The notes: generated from the letters alone by a model not told the origin. Shown: positions 18,845 through 29,755, counted from the stretch's first letter. The stretch is DNA of 55,728 nucleotides from an uncultured Clostridia bacterium (GCA_910579745.1 CAJTVH010000016.1:1-55728), one strand, 5' to 3'. Translations and numbers: made by a program.

Positions 18845-21800
18845 TTATTTTGTTACATTACTCAATTTATTGCTTAAATTCATAAAAATTGTAGCGACTT
18901 CAGCTCGTGTCGCTGTACCTTTAGGCTTAAAAGAACCGTCGGGCATCCCGCTTATAATACCTGCACGCTGCATATAGTAAACGGCTTCTTTCGCCCATAC
19001 GCTTATTTTATCGTCATCCGTAAAATCAACCTTATTATTTATAAACTCCAAATCAGTTTTTATAAACTTCATATAATTATATACCATAACCGCAAGCTGT
19101 TCACGAGTAACATCAGATTCCGGCGAAAATTTATCATTTGAAACACCGCTCACAATACCATTCTCAGCGGCCCAAGCCACAAATCCCGCGTAATAAGACG
19201 CCGATGAAACGTCATTAAATCTATCCGATGGTGTTCCTGTAGCATTAGCGAATCTGCCTAATACAGTTACAAACATTCCTCGTGTCATATTAGCGTCAGG
19301 TGAGAATTTATTCGCTGAAGTTCCCATAAACCACTCATTATTATACGCCTGCTGAACAGCGGTATAATACCACGCTGTTTTCGAAATATCAGAGAAAACA
19401 TCAGAGACGTCAGTTGATCCCCCTGTCGTTAGCACATCGTCCCCGTTAGAGACATTATTACTATTTTCGTCAGAAACATCGCTGTTATCAATTGTATTCT
19501 TTGATTTATCAACTGCATCGCTGTTGTTTGTTTTATTTTTGCGTGGGCTTCCTCCGCCTGAACTTCCTCCGTTATTATTTTCGGAAACAAAAGTTAAAGT
19601 AACGTCTCCTCCTATATTTATGTGCGTTTTGGTACTGAAATCATCTGAAAGTGTAACGGTCGAATTAGGATTAAGTTTTAATCTCGATTCTTTCACACCA
19701 GACTCAGCGTTCATCTGAATATCTCCTAAAGTAACTGTGCCATTATCAAATAAATCCTCTTTAGCGACAACATAAATAAACACTGTTCCTTTCTTTGAGT
19801 CATATCTACATTCTTTAAGTATAGCTCGGTTGTCTACAACTTCAGACCAAATCATATTAACATCGCTTACTTTAGGGTCTGAAACACTAAAGGATGTCTG
19901 AAAAGCAATAGTATTCATTGTAGAATCATCCGTAAGATTTAATTTCATTAAAGCCTTCTTACCATCAGATGGATATTTTGTAAAAATAAAACCTGAATTA
20001 TTTAAAGAATTTTCATCCATACGTACAGTATAACCATCGGATGTAACTTTTGAGAGAGCCATAATAGCTTTCGCCTCAATATTTATCTTTTCAACCTCAA
20101 CATTTGAATCAGTAGTGCCCTCAGGTGTTATTTCACTAATACCGCTGTCGCTTTCAATATTATCTTTATCTATTTCCTCATTTGCGTCACTATTATCAGA
20201 AAAATCCTCGATATCGCTTTCCGTTGTGACTATATCAGAAATGTCCTCGGTATTTGTGGAAACCTCACCATTATCTTCTTCCTCCACTTTTTTATCGTTA
20301 ATATCATCATTTTCGGCGGATTGAAGATAAACCGACTCACTGTCAATAACTATTTCAGGCAGAGAAGCGGGAACATCAACAACAAGAGTATTACTTACAA
20401 GTCGCTCATTTTCCAATGTAATAGCGTTATCCACACGATATAGTTCAGCCCGCACGTTTTTAGGAATATTATCAGAAATATCTTGAGGTTCAATCCAATA
20501 AATCCAAATACCCTCAGACACATTACCAAGCTGACCATCTTTTGGGTCTTCCGCCATAACAATCTGCGACCCGTTAATTATATTTCCATTTTCATCCAAA
20601 AGTTTTACAGCATTATACGCCGGATTACCTTTGTATACACCCGTAAAGACTAATGAACCGGCGGGTATACTCGCTTTTGTGTTTTTATCATATATAAAAT
20701 CATTTTTAAGTGTACCTATTCCGCTGTCAAGCAACTCCACATTATCACTTGTCGGTCCAAGTATATTAAAGTCATTAATTGAAATCTCAGACTTATCAAA
20801 TACAACTTTAACATAGGCAGCTTTATAAATATACATATACCCTTCCGCTTCCGAATCCGGCTGATCAAAGTACACAGTTTCATCTTTACCGCCTGTAAAA
20901 CTTCCTTTTTTGACCTCGGTCCAATTTTCTTTATCCTCGCTTACATAAACCGTAAATCCGGCGGAAGCCCCATTATATTTCAACGCGGTAATTTTCTCCA
21001 CTCCGCCGAAATCAACAATTATCTCAGCGTTACCATTTTCCGTTTTACCGCTGTATCCGTTTTCAGAACCTTTTCCAATAATATTTGAAATAGCGGAAAT
21101 ATAAGTATCCTCACAATATCCGCTCTCACCGTCGGCTGTAATTTTCTCATCAGCGTCTGATGTCATATTCGTCTCAATAGTCCACCCGTCTCTGTCAATA
21201 TTACCCTCATGTTTTATTTTTACCGATTCCAAAACAGTCGCTTCTGTTTCATTTAAAAGCTTATCATATCCTATTACTTGATATTCATAAACCATATTGT
21301 TCCCGGTTGTAATAATATCCGTGTAAGATGTTTCATTGGCTAATATAAACGCGACAGGCTCACCGTTGCGAATAATCTCATAACCAAGCATTGAGTCTTT
21401 ATCAGCGCTGTTATTGTCAAGAGATAGAACAACTTTATTGTCATTAATTACGTTATTCTCATGAGGAGTTGTTATATCCGCTATAACTTTTGTAGCTGAA
21501 CTCATTGCCGCGCCGCCGTTTAAGCGATATTCCCTCGCGTCATTATTGAAATATTGAATTTTATGCTCCTCTATTTCAAACTGTTCGGCGTATTTTTTTG
21601 TATCATCATTATAAGATAATCCCCACGCATCAAAGAAGGAAAGTAAATTCTTTTCAGCCGAAGCGCACGCGAGTCTAATAAATTTGTCCGAATTACCGCC
21701 TGATAAAGTCAACGGCGTGCCTTTATTCGGAGCGGAAGCCGGATTTCTTACATAACTATCCAAACGAGCGTAAAACAGGTTTTTAAGCTGTTCCCCATTG

Positions 21801-24800
21801 TCGTCAAACATTTTATAATCATAATAATTATCATAAAACATATGAAGCTGCCAATACATACCTAATGTGGTAAATACACTTGAGCTATGACCAATAGAAC
21901 CTTTAGTAACATCTTTATATACATTTTGGTAATTAGTGCGCTGAGTCTGTGTAGCGAGCATAGAAAAATAATTGTTAGTAACTTCCGCTACAGCGTAGCT
22001 TCCGCTATTAATCACATGACCGATTTCATGAGCGATTCCCCAACCGGATAATTGCCCGCTGATTTTCTTTCCTTTGTCATCAGCCGTAATAGGCGATATT
22101 GAGAATAATCCGGGAACACTTCCGTATTCTATACCTATATGCTTACCCCCTGCGTACATAAAAGCTCCCGTAAACATTGTATGATAACGAATATTAAGAC
22201 GCTGTGAGGGATATTTGTTTTTACTTGCCGAATCAACAGTTTTACTATAACCTTTATGCTGATAGAATAAATCAACTTGCTGTTCCATAGCGGAAATAGC
22301 CGTCTCAAGCTTTTGAGCTCCTCCCCCGCCAAGTCCGGCGAGAACTTGCGCCGCGGGAACCGAATACATCATATTATCCATTACAATTTCAGTATAATTT
22401 AAAATACAATCGTTTCTATATTCCTTTTCCTCGTGATTTTCATCGTGTTTCTGACGCAATTCTGAAACATGTTTCTCGAGTTTTCCAATATAAGCTTGAA
22501 TCTCTTCCGTACGTTCGGATCCTGTTTTTCCAGCGACATTTAATACGGGAATACTTTCTCCCCCGCTTACACGAATAGAATACTCATGTTCACCTGAATT
22601 TCCATTCCACGCCACATAAAGTGAACCACCATTTTCTGAAACAGCGGAAGTAGCAATAGCTGGAACAGTAATCACATTACGGCCAACTTTAAGTTGACCC
22701 ATATCACTCTGCCATTTAGCGGCCTCTCCATGATTTTGAGTGGCGATTAAACTCAAATTTGTTTTCGCCCCGTCTTTTTCATTAGGGCTGCCCACATAAA
22801 TAATAATTTCATCTCCGGCTCTCGCCACTGTGCCAAGTGGCTGATAATTGCTCAAAGACATAGCGAAATCCGTGTGCCTATCGGCACTTGGAGTAATTTT
22901 TGTATCTACAGAAATTACATCGGCCAACGCTCCCGTATTTAAAAGCTCCTCCGCATACTCAAGTTCTTTTTTGAGAGAATCATAATCAGGATGTAACTCA
23001 CCGCTTACAGAATCCGGAACATCCAAACGCCTTTTCAGCTCATCAACCGTCGCCTGCGTAACATCCGATTTAAGCTGCAAATGCATAGAATCCTCATATA
23101 AACCGTTTATTTGGCTGACCAAATCATCATAATAGTAAAACTTCATCTCTGATATAGTAATCATACGATTATAGCCTGTTGTTATACAAAGCTGAAAAGT
23201 ATCTGAAGTTATCGGTTCGCTTGCCGTTGCCGTGTAATAAATATTACCGTTTTTATCTTTTTTCTGAGAAATAGAACAATTGTCCGCTTTACTCCAAGCG
23301 CCGTTTTCATCTCGGTATCTAATCTTTACGCCGCTATATCCATATTGCTGACTCGCGCTTGGGGCAAAACGAATCGTGTCAATAGTATATTTTTTGTCCA
23401 AAGTAATAATCGGGTTACTGTGATTACTATATACAACACCTGTATCCCAGTCGTTTACAAGTGTATATGTGGCTTGATTATTGTCTGTAACGGCAAAAGT
23501 ATCACCATTTAACACCGCCCCTGTAGGATTTTCCTCATTTATAACATGCGCTGTTACTTTTCCCGCTCCGTTTGATGTATTAATAAGCTTATATTTAGGC
23601 ATTTCCACATCCACCGCGGCTATCGTTGTCGCCTGATTTAATTGAGACGCGGGGCTGGCGCCAAGCTCATTATAACCGATTACATATACTTCATATGTAA
23701 CATTTGGTTTTAAATTGCTGATAACATAGCTTGTCGAGGTTATATTATTTATTTCCGAATATTTCTCAGTACCCTTTTCACGGTAGAACAAAGTATAGTT
23801 CTGAGTATCTCTCATTTTTCTCCATGTTACTTTAACCGACTCAACTTGCCCCTGAGCGGATACATATTCCGGAGCTGGCGGCGCGGAATCCGGCTTTAAG
23901 GTAATTACGGCGCTTTCGGAATATAAGCTCTTCCAATTACCGTTAGTGGAACGTACACGTACAGTGTAAGGCTCATAAGTAGCAAGCTTTCCGCTTCCCA
24001 AACCCGTAACGGTAATCGTTGTATTGTTGGTCGCCTGTATAACTTGATTTCCGTTAGAACTTATTTGAACCTCATAGCCCGTAATATTTACCTGTGGCTC
24101 CCATGTAACGCTGAAAGAAGGATTTTCTCCCGCGGACATTTGTTTTAAAATAATATTCTCAGGAATATTAAGCTCAGGCTCAGGAATACGGTCTTCCATA
24201 TTATTCACGAACTCAACTTTCGCTATGTCAACCAAATTAGTGCTTGCCCCTGTGACTTTTATTATTATTTTTTTTATGGCGATTTGAGTTCCTATATTTA
24301 TTACAACCGTTCCATCGCTTTCTATGGTAACTTTGTCTTCCGGCGAACGTACAGCGTCTCTGGTCATATTAACATCCGCGAGTCCTAACGTTTCTTCCCC
24401 GCCAATATTAAAAGAATAAATTCTCCCGTCCTCAGCCTCAATAGTAACAATACCGGTCTCAATTAAGTTTTCAGAACCTTTTGGAGGTTTAATCACAATT
24501 CCTTTAACCGTTTGTTCCATAGCCTGCGATGGATTATTTATATCTAACGAGAACTCAACAGGGTTTTCAGGTGAAATAGCTTCTTCATTAGCCGCTGAAA
24601 ACCTCACATATTTTTCAATATCCTCAGTTAAATCACTTAATGTTCCGTATTTAATAACAGTATCAGAACTCATTTCAGCATTAATATTTTCCGAGGGAAT
24701 TATATCAAGAGGAGTCGCCGTTACATTGCCTCCATAATTTAAAGTCACATATGTCAAATCAGCTATATTAACAACTCCATCATTGTTTAAATCATATTTA

Positions 24801-25336
24801 GCCTCAGCGCTCCCACTTTCAATAGCTTTCATCATAATTTCAGAATCTTTATCATCAATAACACCATCATCATTAACGTCGCCAATAGCTATGACACCAT
24901 GCTTTTCATTTCCCGGATTATTCTGAAATTCATTTTTTCTCTTACTGTTATTAAGCTCAACTCTTGTAGTAAATCCCTTTTTTATCGTAACCTCTTGCGT
25001 ATAATCCGGATAACCGTCCGCCGTAATCTTTAAAGTATACTTTCCTACCGGAATATTTTTAATTACCCCCGACGCGGCGTTTCCCTCATCATTGCTGTTA
25101 ATCTCAAATTTTTGTGGTTCCAAATCACCGTCTTTGGAATGCAATTCAGCGTAAAAAGTATCTGAAAAAGTAGGAAAATCAAGATTAATATCAATTCCCA
25201 GACTACTGAGTTCCGTATCTCCCGAAATTCGACCGTCATCGGCAAAAATAGGGGCCGTAAATACGGATTGCGTCGCTATAGCCGCCGCTATAGCGACAGA
25301 ATACGCTTTTTTTGTAGGTTTTACTTTCAATTTCAT
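18845..25336 (-). CDS. giant SLH-anchored M60-like metallopeptidase with dockerin, FN3 and F5/8C modules
   Basis: A 2163-aa secreted protein. A signal peptide (residues 1-32) precedes a PEGA/carboxypeptidase-regulatory-like domain (about 45-130), a type I dockerin (DVNDDGVIDDKD and DLNNDGVVNIAD, 153-200), two FN3 domains (about 392-575) and a discoidin-like F5/8C module (about 590-740). An M60 accessory region and the M60-like catalytic domain follow (about 815-1280) with HEIGH at 1103-1107 and a downstream Glu (AVAEVT), the gluzincin HExxH...E zinc site. Then come a further FN3-like and F5/8C pair (about 1300-1530), an acidic linker, a beta-rich domain that may be cohesin-like (about 1750-1920) and three SLH repeats (about 1985-2155) for cell-wall attachment. 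M60 peptidases cleave mucin-type glycoproteins. AAAGGAGAT precedes the ATG. It is monocistronic. Confidence 0.93.
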   Translation of the reverse strand: MKLKVKPTKKAYSVAIAAAIATQSVFTAPIFADDGRISGDTELSSLGIDINLDFPTFSDTFYAELHSKDGDLEPQKFEINSNDEGNAASGVIKNIPVGKYTLKITADGYPDYTQEVTIKKGFTTRVELNNSKRKNEFQNNPGNEKHGVIAIGDVNDDGVIDDKDSEIMMKAIESGSAEAKYDLNNDGVVNIADLTYVTLNYGGNVTATPLDIIPSENINAEMSSDTVIKYGTLSDLTEDIEKYVRFSAANEEAISPENPVEFSLDINNPSQAMEQTVKGIVIKPPKGSENLIETGIVTIEAEDGRIYSFNIGGEETLGLADVNMTRDAVRSPEDKVTIESDGTVVINIGTQIAIKKIIIKVTGASTNLVDIAKVEFVNNMEDRIPEPELNIPENIILKQMSAGENPSFSVTWEPQVNITGYEVQISSNGNQVIQATNNTTITVTGLGSGKLATYEPYTVRVRSTNGNWKSLYSESAVITLKPDSAPPAPEYVSAQGQVESVKVTWRKMRDTQNYTLFYREKGTEKYSEINNITSTSYVISNLKPNVTYEVYVIGYNELGASPASQLNQATTIAAVDVEMPKYKLINTSNGAGKVTAHVINEENPTGAVLNGDTFAVTDNNQATYTLVNDWDTGVVYSNHSNPIITLDKKYTIDTIRFAPSASQQYGYSGVKIRYRDENGAWSKADNCSISQKKDKNGNIYYTATASEPITSDTFQLCITTGYNRMITISEMKFYYYDDLVSQINGLYEDSMHLQLKSDVTQATVDELKRRLDVPDSVSGELHPDYDSLKKELEYAEELLNTGALADVISVDTKITPSADRHTDFAMSLSNYQPLGTVARAGDEIIIYVGSPNEKDGAKTNLSLIATQNHGEAAKWQSDMGQLKVGRNVITVPAIATSAVSENGGSLYVAWNGNSGEHEYSIRVSGGESIPVLNVAGKTGSERTEEIQAYIGKLEKHVSELRQKHDENHEEKEYRNDCILNYTEIVMDNMMYSVPAAQVLAGLGGGGAQKLETAISAMEQQVDLFYQHKGYSKTVDSASKNKYPSQRLNIRYHTMFTGAFMYAGGKHIGIEYGSVPGLFSISPITADDKGKKISGQLSGWGIAHEIGHVINSGSYAVAEVTNNYFSMLATQTQRTNYQNVYKDVTKGSIGHSSSVFTTLGMYWQLHMFYDNYYDYKMFDDNGEQLKNLFYARLDSYVRNPASAPNKGTPLTLSGGNSDKFIRLACASAEKNLLSFFDAWGLSYNDDTKKYAEQFEIEEHKIQYFNNDAREYRLNGGAAMSSATKVIADITTPHENNVINDNKVVLSLDNNSADKDSMLGYEIIRNGEPVAFILANETSYTDIITTGNNMVYEYQVIGYDKLLNETEATVLESVKIKHEGNIDRDGWTIETNMTSDADEKITADGESGYCEDTYISAISNIIGKGSENGYSGKTENGNAEIIVDFGGVEKITALKYNGASAGFTVYVSEDKENWTEVKKGSFTGGKDETVYFDQPDSEAEGYMYIYKAAYVKVVFDKSEISINDFNILGPTSDNVELLDSGIGTLKNDFIYDKNTKASIPAGSLVFTGVYKGNPAYNAVKLLDENGNIINGSQIVMAEDPKDGQLGNVSEGIWIYWIEPQDISDNIPKNVRAELYRVDNAITLENERLVSNTLVVDVPASLPEIVIDSESVYLQSAENDDINDKKVEEEDNGEVSTNTEDISDIVTTESDIEDFSDNSDANEEIDKDNIESDSGISEITPEGTTDSNVEVEKINIEAKAIMALSKVTSDGYTVRMDENSLNNSGFIFTKYPSDGKKALMKLNLTDDSTMNTIAFQTSFSVSDPKVSDVNMIWSEVVDNRAILKECRYDSKKGTVFIYVVAKEDLFDNGTVTLGDIQMNAESGVKESRLKLNPNSTVTLSDDFSTKTHINIGGDVTLTFVSENNNGGSSGGGSPRKNKTNNSDAVDKSKNTIDNSDVSDENSNNVSNGDDVLTTGGSTDVSDVFSDISKTAWYYTAVQQAYNNEWFMGTSANKFSPDANMTRGMFVTVLGRFANATGTPSDRFNDVSSASYYAGFVAWAAENGIVSGVSNDKFSPESDVTREQLAVMVYNYMKFIKTDLEFINNKVDFTDDDKISVWAKEAVYYMQRAGIISGMPDGSFKPKGTATRAEVATIFMNLSNKLSNVTK

Positions 25337-25757
25337 ATAAATCTAAATCTCCTTTATTTAATTTATTATATTTATAAAACGCTTATTCAAAAATTAATAC
25401 TTCTATATATAAATGTATGTTTAATTTTTGATTACAGCGTTATCCACAAGCTATATAACAATAAGTCCTCGCCAAAAAAATACACTCACGGAATTGTAAA
25501 AAAACTCAATTATTTGTTTTATAATCCCTGAAAAAACAAAATACATATATATGTCTATGTTTTCAAATATAAAATTATTATATCTATATTTAGCCAAATT
25601 GTCAACGCGTTTACTTTCATTTATGTAAAAAATCGACTTTTAACGACAATTTTAGTCAAAACATTATTTTTTAATGAATTTTTTAAGCTTTTATAAAAAT
25701 TATAAGATCATTTTTGAAGAAACGCCCGCTAATTATATTAACATCCTAGGCTAATAT

Positions 25758-26230
25758 TCATCTAAATACATCTTTCCTATTTGTACATAATAATTTTTCC
25801 TCAGACCATAGGGAATAAGACCTGAATAAATATCGTAAGCTATACTGTTTTTTTACGCAAATATTATATGTGTCACCAAGTATAAGACTATGGTTTTCAT
25901 TTCCTCCCAATATCTCAAATTGTATATCAATATATACGCTTACCGAAAACACAAATTTAAATTTTCCATCTTTAAATATAGCCATTATCTAATAATCTTC
26001 ACTAGGTTCGGAATAATACCAGAAGCCATAAACATAATTATATCATATTACGGCGGAACTTATTAACTTTCTATCTTCCTTTTAATGAATAATCCTCAAA
26101 ACTTTTTAACTTCACAGCCTTTAAGCTCAATGTCATACTATATGCTATAATTTCTGTCATGTATTCTATCACCGCCTAAATCATCTTCTGCCCGGTATTC
26201 TTTTCATTTCATTCATCTCTAATCTTATTA
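25758..26230 (-). pseudogene. possible decayed gene, family not recognised
   Basis: On the minus strand protein-like stretches follow one another with stops between them: VIEYMTEIIAYSMTLSLKAV (about 26160), VYGFWYYSEPSEDY (about 26010) and a 75-codon frame starting MAIFKDGKFKFVF (25985-25758). The last has no proper ribosome binding site and a stop two codons before its ATG, where the upstream frame is otherwise open. I read this as one decayed gene of unknown type. The flanking 25337-25757 and 26231-26530 hold nothing I recognise. Confidence 0.35.
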
Positions 26231-26531
26231 CTTTTTATAAATGTTTTAACTTACATATATTAGACGTTAATCTATAACAAATATTCAATCCTTAGCCGTA
26301 TATTCGCTGTGCCTTCAATAACATTTTTTCAAAATTTCCTCCTCTTGAGTTTTTTTATGATTTATGATAAAATCAATTTCAAAGCTAATAGTGATAAAAT
26401 TATTTCAGATTTAAATTTATAGTATATTAAGAATATATAAATCAATAAACTTAAAATAAACAAGAGGAATAACTAAAAACTACCTTATTTTTTAGTTTAT
26501 CGACTATAAAACCAAAAGAGAGGATACTAAT

Positions 26532-26948
26532 ATAAGAGACAAGGAAAAAACAATAGGAAATTTGATTGATAAGCAAAGCGTGGCCTTTATCAGCTCTATT
26601 GACAAAGATGGTTTCCCAAATACAAAAGCAATGCTTCCACCTAGAAAAAGAATAGGAATAAAAGAATTTTATTTTACAACAAACACTTCCTCAATGAGAG
26701 TTTCACAATACAGGGAAAATCCAAAAGCCTGTATATATTTTTGTGACAAACGCTTCTTTAGAGGAGTAATGCTGATAGGAATTATTGAGATAAAAGAGGA
26801 GCGGACAATTAAGGAAATGATTTGGCGTGACGGGGATACTATGTATTACTCAGAAGGAGTAACCGATCCTGATTATTGCGTTTTGTGTTTCACCGCTAGC
26901 AAAGGTAGATTTTACAGTAAATTCAACTCAGAAGATTTTGACATATAA
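26532..26948 (+). CDS. pyridoxamine 5'-phosphate oxidase-like flavin-binding protein
   Basis: A 128- to 138-aa split-barrel protein of the PNPOx-like/general stress protein 26 type (VAFISSIDKDGFPNTKAML, YFTTNTSSMRV, ACIYFCD, GVMLIGIIEI), which bind FMN or related cofactors. The start is unusual. Homology seems to begin upstream of the TTG at 26562, and the codon lying seven bases after the GAGAGGA site is ATA at 26532, in frame. Either ATA is a rare start, an ATG mutated, or translation begins at TTG (26562) with a poor AGGAA site. I list the longer form; 26562 is the conservative start. It converges on the next gene across a strong terminator. Confidence 0.75.
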   Translation: MRDKEKTIGNLIDKQSVAFISSIDKDGFPNTKAMLPPRKRIGIKEFYFTTNTSSMRVSQYRENPKACIYFCDKRFFRGVMLIGIIEIKEERTIKEMIWRDGDTMYYSEGVTDPDYCVLCFTASKGRFYSKFNSEDFDI

Positions 26949-26950
26949 AA

Positions 26951-27006
26951 AATATTTTGAGGTATATAATGGTATACGATATAAATTTTGTATACCTCAA
27001 AATATT
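26951..27006. terminator. bidirectional terminator between convergent genes
   Basis: Perfect 16-bp arms AATATTTTGAGGTATA (26951-26966) and its complement (26991-27006), with A/T tracts outside. Confidence 0.75.
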
Positions 27007-27076
27007 AATCTTGAAATATTTACTATCCAAAATATAAAAACTATATCTCGAACTGATTATAAAAATACTAAAACTT

Positions 27077-28321
27077 TTAACTCTTCGCGCGAAGATACAA
27101 ATTAATTGTTTTATCTTCAGCAACTTTTCTGTTAAAATTATATAATATGGTACAATTTTCGTCTTCGTAAATATTGTACCTTTCCATACCAAAAAAATTA
27201 AAGCAACATCCTTTATTAAATTCAACATCTTTAATATTCTCATTTAAATCAGTATCAATAAACTTTAAGTTAAAATTAATCTTGCATTTTTCTTTCGATT
27301 TTATTTCGTTAATGAAAGTTAAATCATCATAAACATTTTTCTCAACTTTCAAAGACACAATATTTTTTTCAACCCCATCAATAAGCTGATAGCTCTCAGA
27401 TGATAAAACTTCAAAAGTATTTGCTTTAACGATAAATCTGCAAATATATTTACCCCTATTTTCCACTCCTATACTTTCCGCTAAACCTGGAATTGAAGCA
27501 AAATCAGGAATTTCTGTTTTTACATAATACTTTCCGTCTTTCTCAAAAGCAAACACAACCTTTTCGCTGTCTATATAACTCCACACCACATCAGGATTTG
27601 AGGGCAAATAATTCTCTATATCGTCAAAAAATAAATTATTATCATTTATTTGGGCAAATTCATAAACATCTCCGTTATCAGTTTTCTCATAATAACGCGC
27701 GCCGTTTGAATATGCCTCAAAATCAGAGTTAATAATGTGAACGTTAAGCTTATTGTCACTTCCCTTTGAATAAAACGACTCACATTTTTTCCCTGATATA
27801 ATTTCTGTCTTCCTTATATTAGAGTCGTTTTCAAGTAATTTAAGTGCCTTGTTTGAATCTGAGATTTTCAATAAATCTATACTCACATTATTTCCGTAAG
27901 GGCTGTAAATCTCAACTGTTCTTTTGCTTTCATTCCATGTTATGTAATTATCAAAAAGCTCTAAAATTCCTCTCACAGGAATCATTGTTCTTCCATTTAT
28001 AATTTTAGCCGGAACATCTATCTCAGATGAAATAACACCATTTTTATAGACAACTTTCTCACCTATTTTTACTAAAACCGTATCGCCGCCTTTTTTAATA
28101 AAAATACTTTTATTAGCGCTGTCCCATTCAATAGAACAACTAAGTTTGTCAAAAACTCCTCTAAGAGGTATAAGCGTTCGGCCGTTATCAATAACAGGTG
28201 ATTGCTCAAAATTAACCATATGCCCGTCAACCTCAACAATTATTTCCGATGAGGCAAAACATAGTGTTTCAAATAAAAATAATAAAACAATCAAGCAAAA
28301 AAAACCTATTATTTTTTTCAT
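27077..28321 (-). CDS. secreted protein with copper amine oxidase N-terminal-like (stalk) domain
   Basis: A 414-aa exported protein. A signal peptide (about 1-24, ending CFASS) precedes two stalk repeats of the copper amine oxidase N-domain type: DNGRTLIPLRGVFDKL (about 42-57) and INGRTMIPVRGILELF (about 108-123), with the typical WDSANKSIFI and WNESKRTVEI strands after them. The remaining 250 residues are beta-rich and not recognised. Such stalk domains in Clostridia are found on extracellular proteins, often wall-associated; no catalytic amine oxidase part is present. AAAGGGAT lies upstream of the ATG. The GGDEF gene lies 37 bp upstream on the same strand, so they may be cotranscribed. Confidence 0.85.
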   Translation of the reverse strand: MKKIIGFFCLIVLLFLFETLCFASSEIIVEVDGHMVNFEQSPVIDNGRTLIPLRGVFDKLSCSIEWDSANKSIFIKKGGDTVLVKIGEKVVYKNGVISSEIDVPAKIINGRTMIPVRGILELFDNYITWNESKRTVEIYSPYGNNVSIDLLKISDSNKALKLLENDSNIRKTEIISGKKCESFYSKGSDNKLNVHIINSDFEAYSNGARYYEKTDNGDVYEFAQINDNNLFFDDIENYLPSNPDVVWSYIDSEKVVFAFEKDGKYYVKTEIPDFASIPGLAESIGVENRGKYICRFIVKANTFEVLSSESYQLIDGVEKNIVSLKVEKNVYDDLTFINEIKSKEKCKINFNLKFIDTDLNENIKDVEFNKGCCFNFFGMERYNIYEDENCTILYNFNRKVAEDKTINLYLRAKS

Positions 28322-28358
28322 TATCTTAAAAATCCCTTTCTACCATAAAAAATATTTA

Positions 28359-29555
28359 TTAATCATTTTTCTCTCTTGCCTCTTGTATTTTTAACTTTTT
28401 AAGTTTTTTATCTTTATACATTTTCTCATCGGCTCTTTTAATAACTGATATTAAATTCATATCATAACCAAATTTAAAAGAATCATATCCTAAAGATATG
28501 CTCATATAATAACTTTTTCCTTTTTTATTATACTCATTTTCATATCCCTCAAGCGAAAGTATCCTCTTTTCCATTTCCTCTTCAGAAATAGGATTAATAA
28601 TAATTGTTATAAACTCGTCTCCCCCTGTACGATAAGTAGAGCCAATATCACCAAAAACATTGTTTATAATATTTCCCGCTGATTTAATATATTCATCCCC
28701 CGCAAGATGTCCCAGCGTATCATTAACAAATTTTAAATCATTTAGATCAAAAGCGATTAAATATATTTTCTCTTTATCAGGATTAAAAGAATTTTTAACT
28801 TTATTGTTTATAATATTTATTTTTTCCTCATACGCCGCTCTACTTTTCAACTTAGTAAGGTCATCGGTATAAACAATAGTGACAAACACATAATTAAAAA
28901 ATTTACACAACATAAACAATAAAGCTACATAAAGAAAAATCACCACAACAATTAAAACACACATAACTTTAAAAAAAGCTGAATTTGAAATTGCCTGTAT
29001 GCCAACAGCGTCAATATCAATACCCAAAGCCCCCGCGATATTATTGTTAGAATCATATACAGGGTATAAATATTTTATGATATGTTCATCTGAAAAAAAA
29101 TCAGGTCTGTCATAAATAACCTCGCTTTTACCCAGAAAAACATCTTTAGCGTTTTCAAGAAGTTCATTCTCAATTTTTTCCCCTCTGCGAAATCCCTCTT
29201 TATGTTCATTTTCTTTTTCGGCAAAAGTCAAATATATAATACTTCCATCATCAAGTCTCTTAATTGTATAAATTTTTGTTACAATATGCCCCTCAAGTAA
29301 ATCCGAAACAAAGTCCTTAACCTTTTCCTCCTCATGTTCCTTTATTTTACCGTTATCATAAATAAAATCTGTTTCATCAAATTTTTGTATAATTTTTCCG
29401 TAAATATCCTCAGAGTGAACATTAATATACTCATAATTAGAGTTATATATAAAAATATAGGCCCCTGCCGTTCCCAATAATAATAAAACAACTGCTAATA
29501 TAGACATTAAACTTAATAATCTGATTTTTAATTTTTTATATAAAGTTGAATTCAT
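28359..29555 (-). CDS. membrane-bound diguanylate cyclase
   Basis: A 398-aa protein with a membrane helix (about 12-36), an extracellular Cache-like sensor region (about 38-190), a second membrane helix (about 195-225) and a GGDEF domain (about 230-390). The signature YRTGGDEFITI (GGDEF near 311-315) and FDLNDLKFVNDTLGH (Mg and substrate residues) are intact, but no RxxD precedes it, so feedback inhibition through that site is not expected. It should make c-di-GMP in response to an outside signal. GGGGTGAC lies three bases before the ATG. The stalk-domain protein gene follows directly. Confidence 0.92.
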   Translation of the reverse strand: MNSTLYKKLKIRLLSLMSILAVVLLLLGTAGAYIFIYNSNYEYINVHSEDIYGKIIQKFDETDFIYDNGKIKEHEEEKVKDFVSDLLEGHIVTKIYTIKRLDDGSIIYLTFAEKENEHKEGFRRGEKIENELLENAKDVFLGKSEVIYDRPDFFSDEHIIKYLYPVYDSNNNIAGALGIDIDAVGIQAISNSAFFKVMCVLIVVVIFLYVALLFMLCKFFNYVFVTIVYTDDLTKLKSRAAYEEKINIINNKVKNSFNPDKEKIYLIAFDLNDLKFVNDTLGHLAGDEYIKSAGNIINNVFGDIGSTYRTGGDEFITIIINPISEEEMEKRILSLEGYENEYNKKGKSYYMSISLGYDSFKFGYDMNLISVIKRADEKMYKDKKLKKLKIQEAREKND

Positions 29556-29657
29556 AACGTCACCCCTAAAAATAAAAACATTTCCTTTTTATTTTAACAT
29601 TTATACACGTATAATTCAACAATAAATTAAAATTTTTCACAGCTATAAACAAAAAAA

Positions 29658-29681
29658 CGGGAAATCTTAACAGATTTCCCG
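29658..29681 (-). terminator. terminator of the galE-like gene
   Basis: Perfect 9-bp arms CGGGAAATC and GATTTCCCG with a six-base loop; on the minus strand a run of seven T follows. It lies 75 bp after the stop codon. Confidence 0.85.
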
Positions 29682-29755
29682 CCTAAATCGTATTTATTTT
29701 TAAAAACACCATAAATAAATTTGTATTTATCTTAATAATTAAAAAGCCTATTGAT

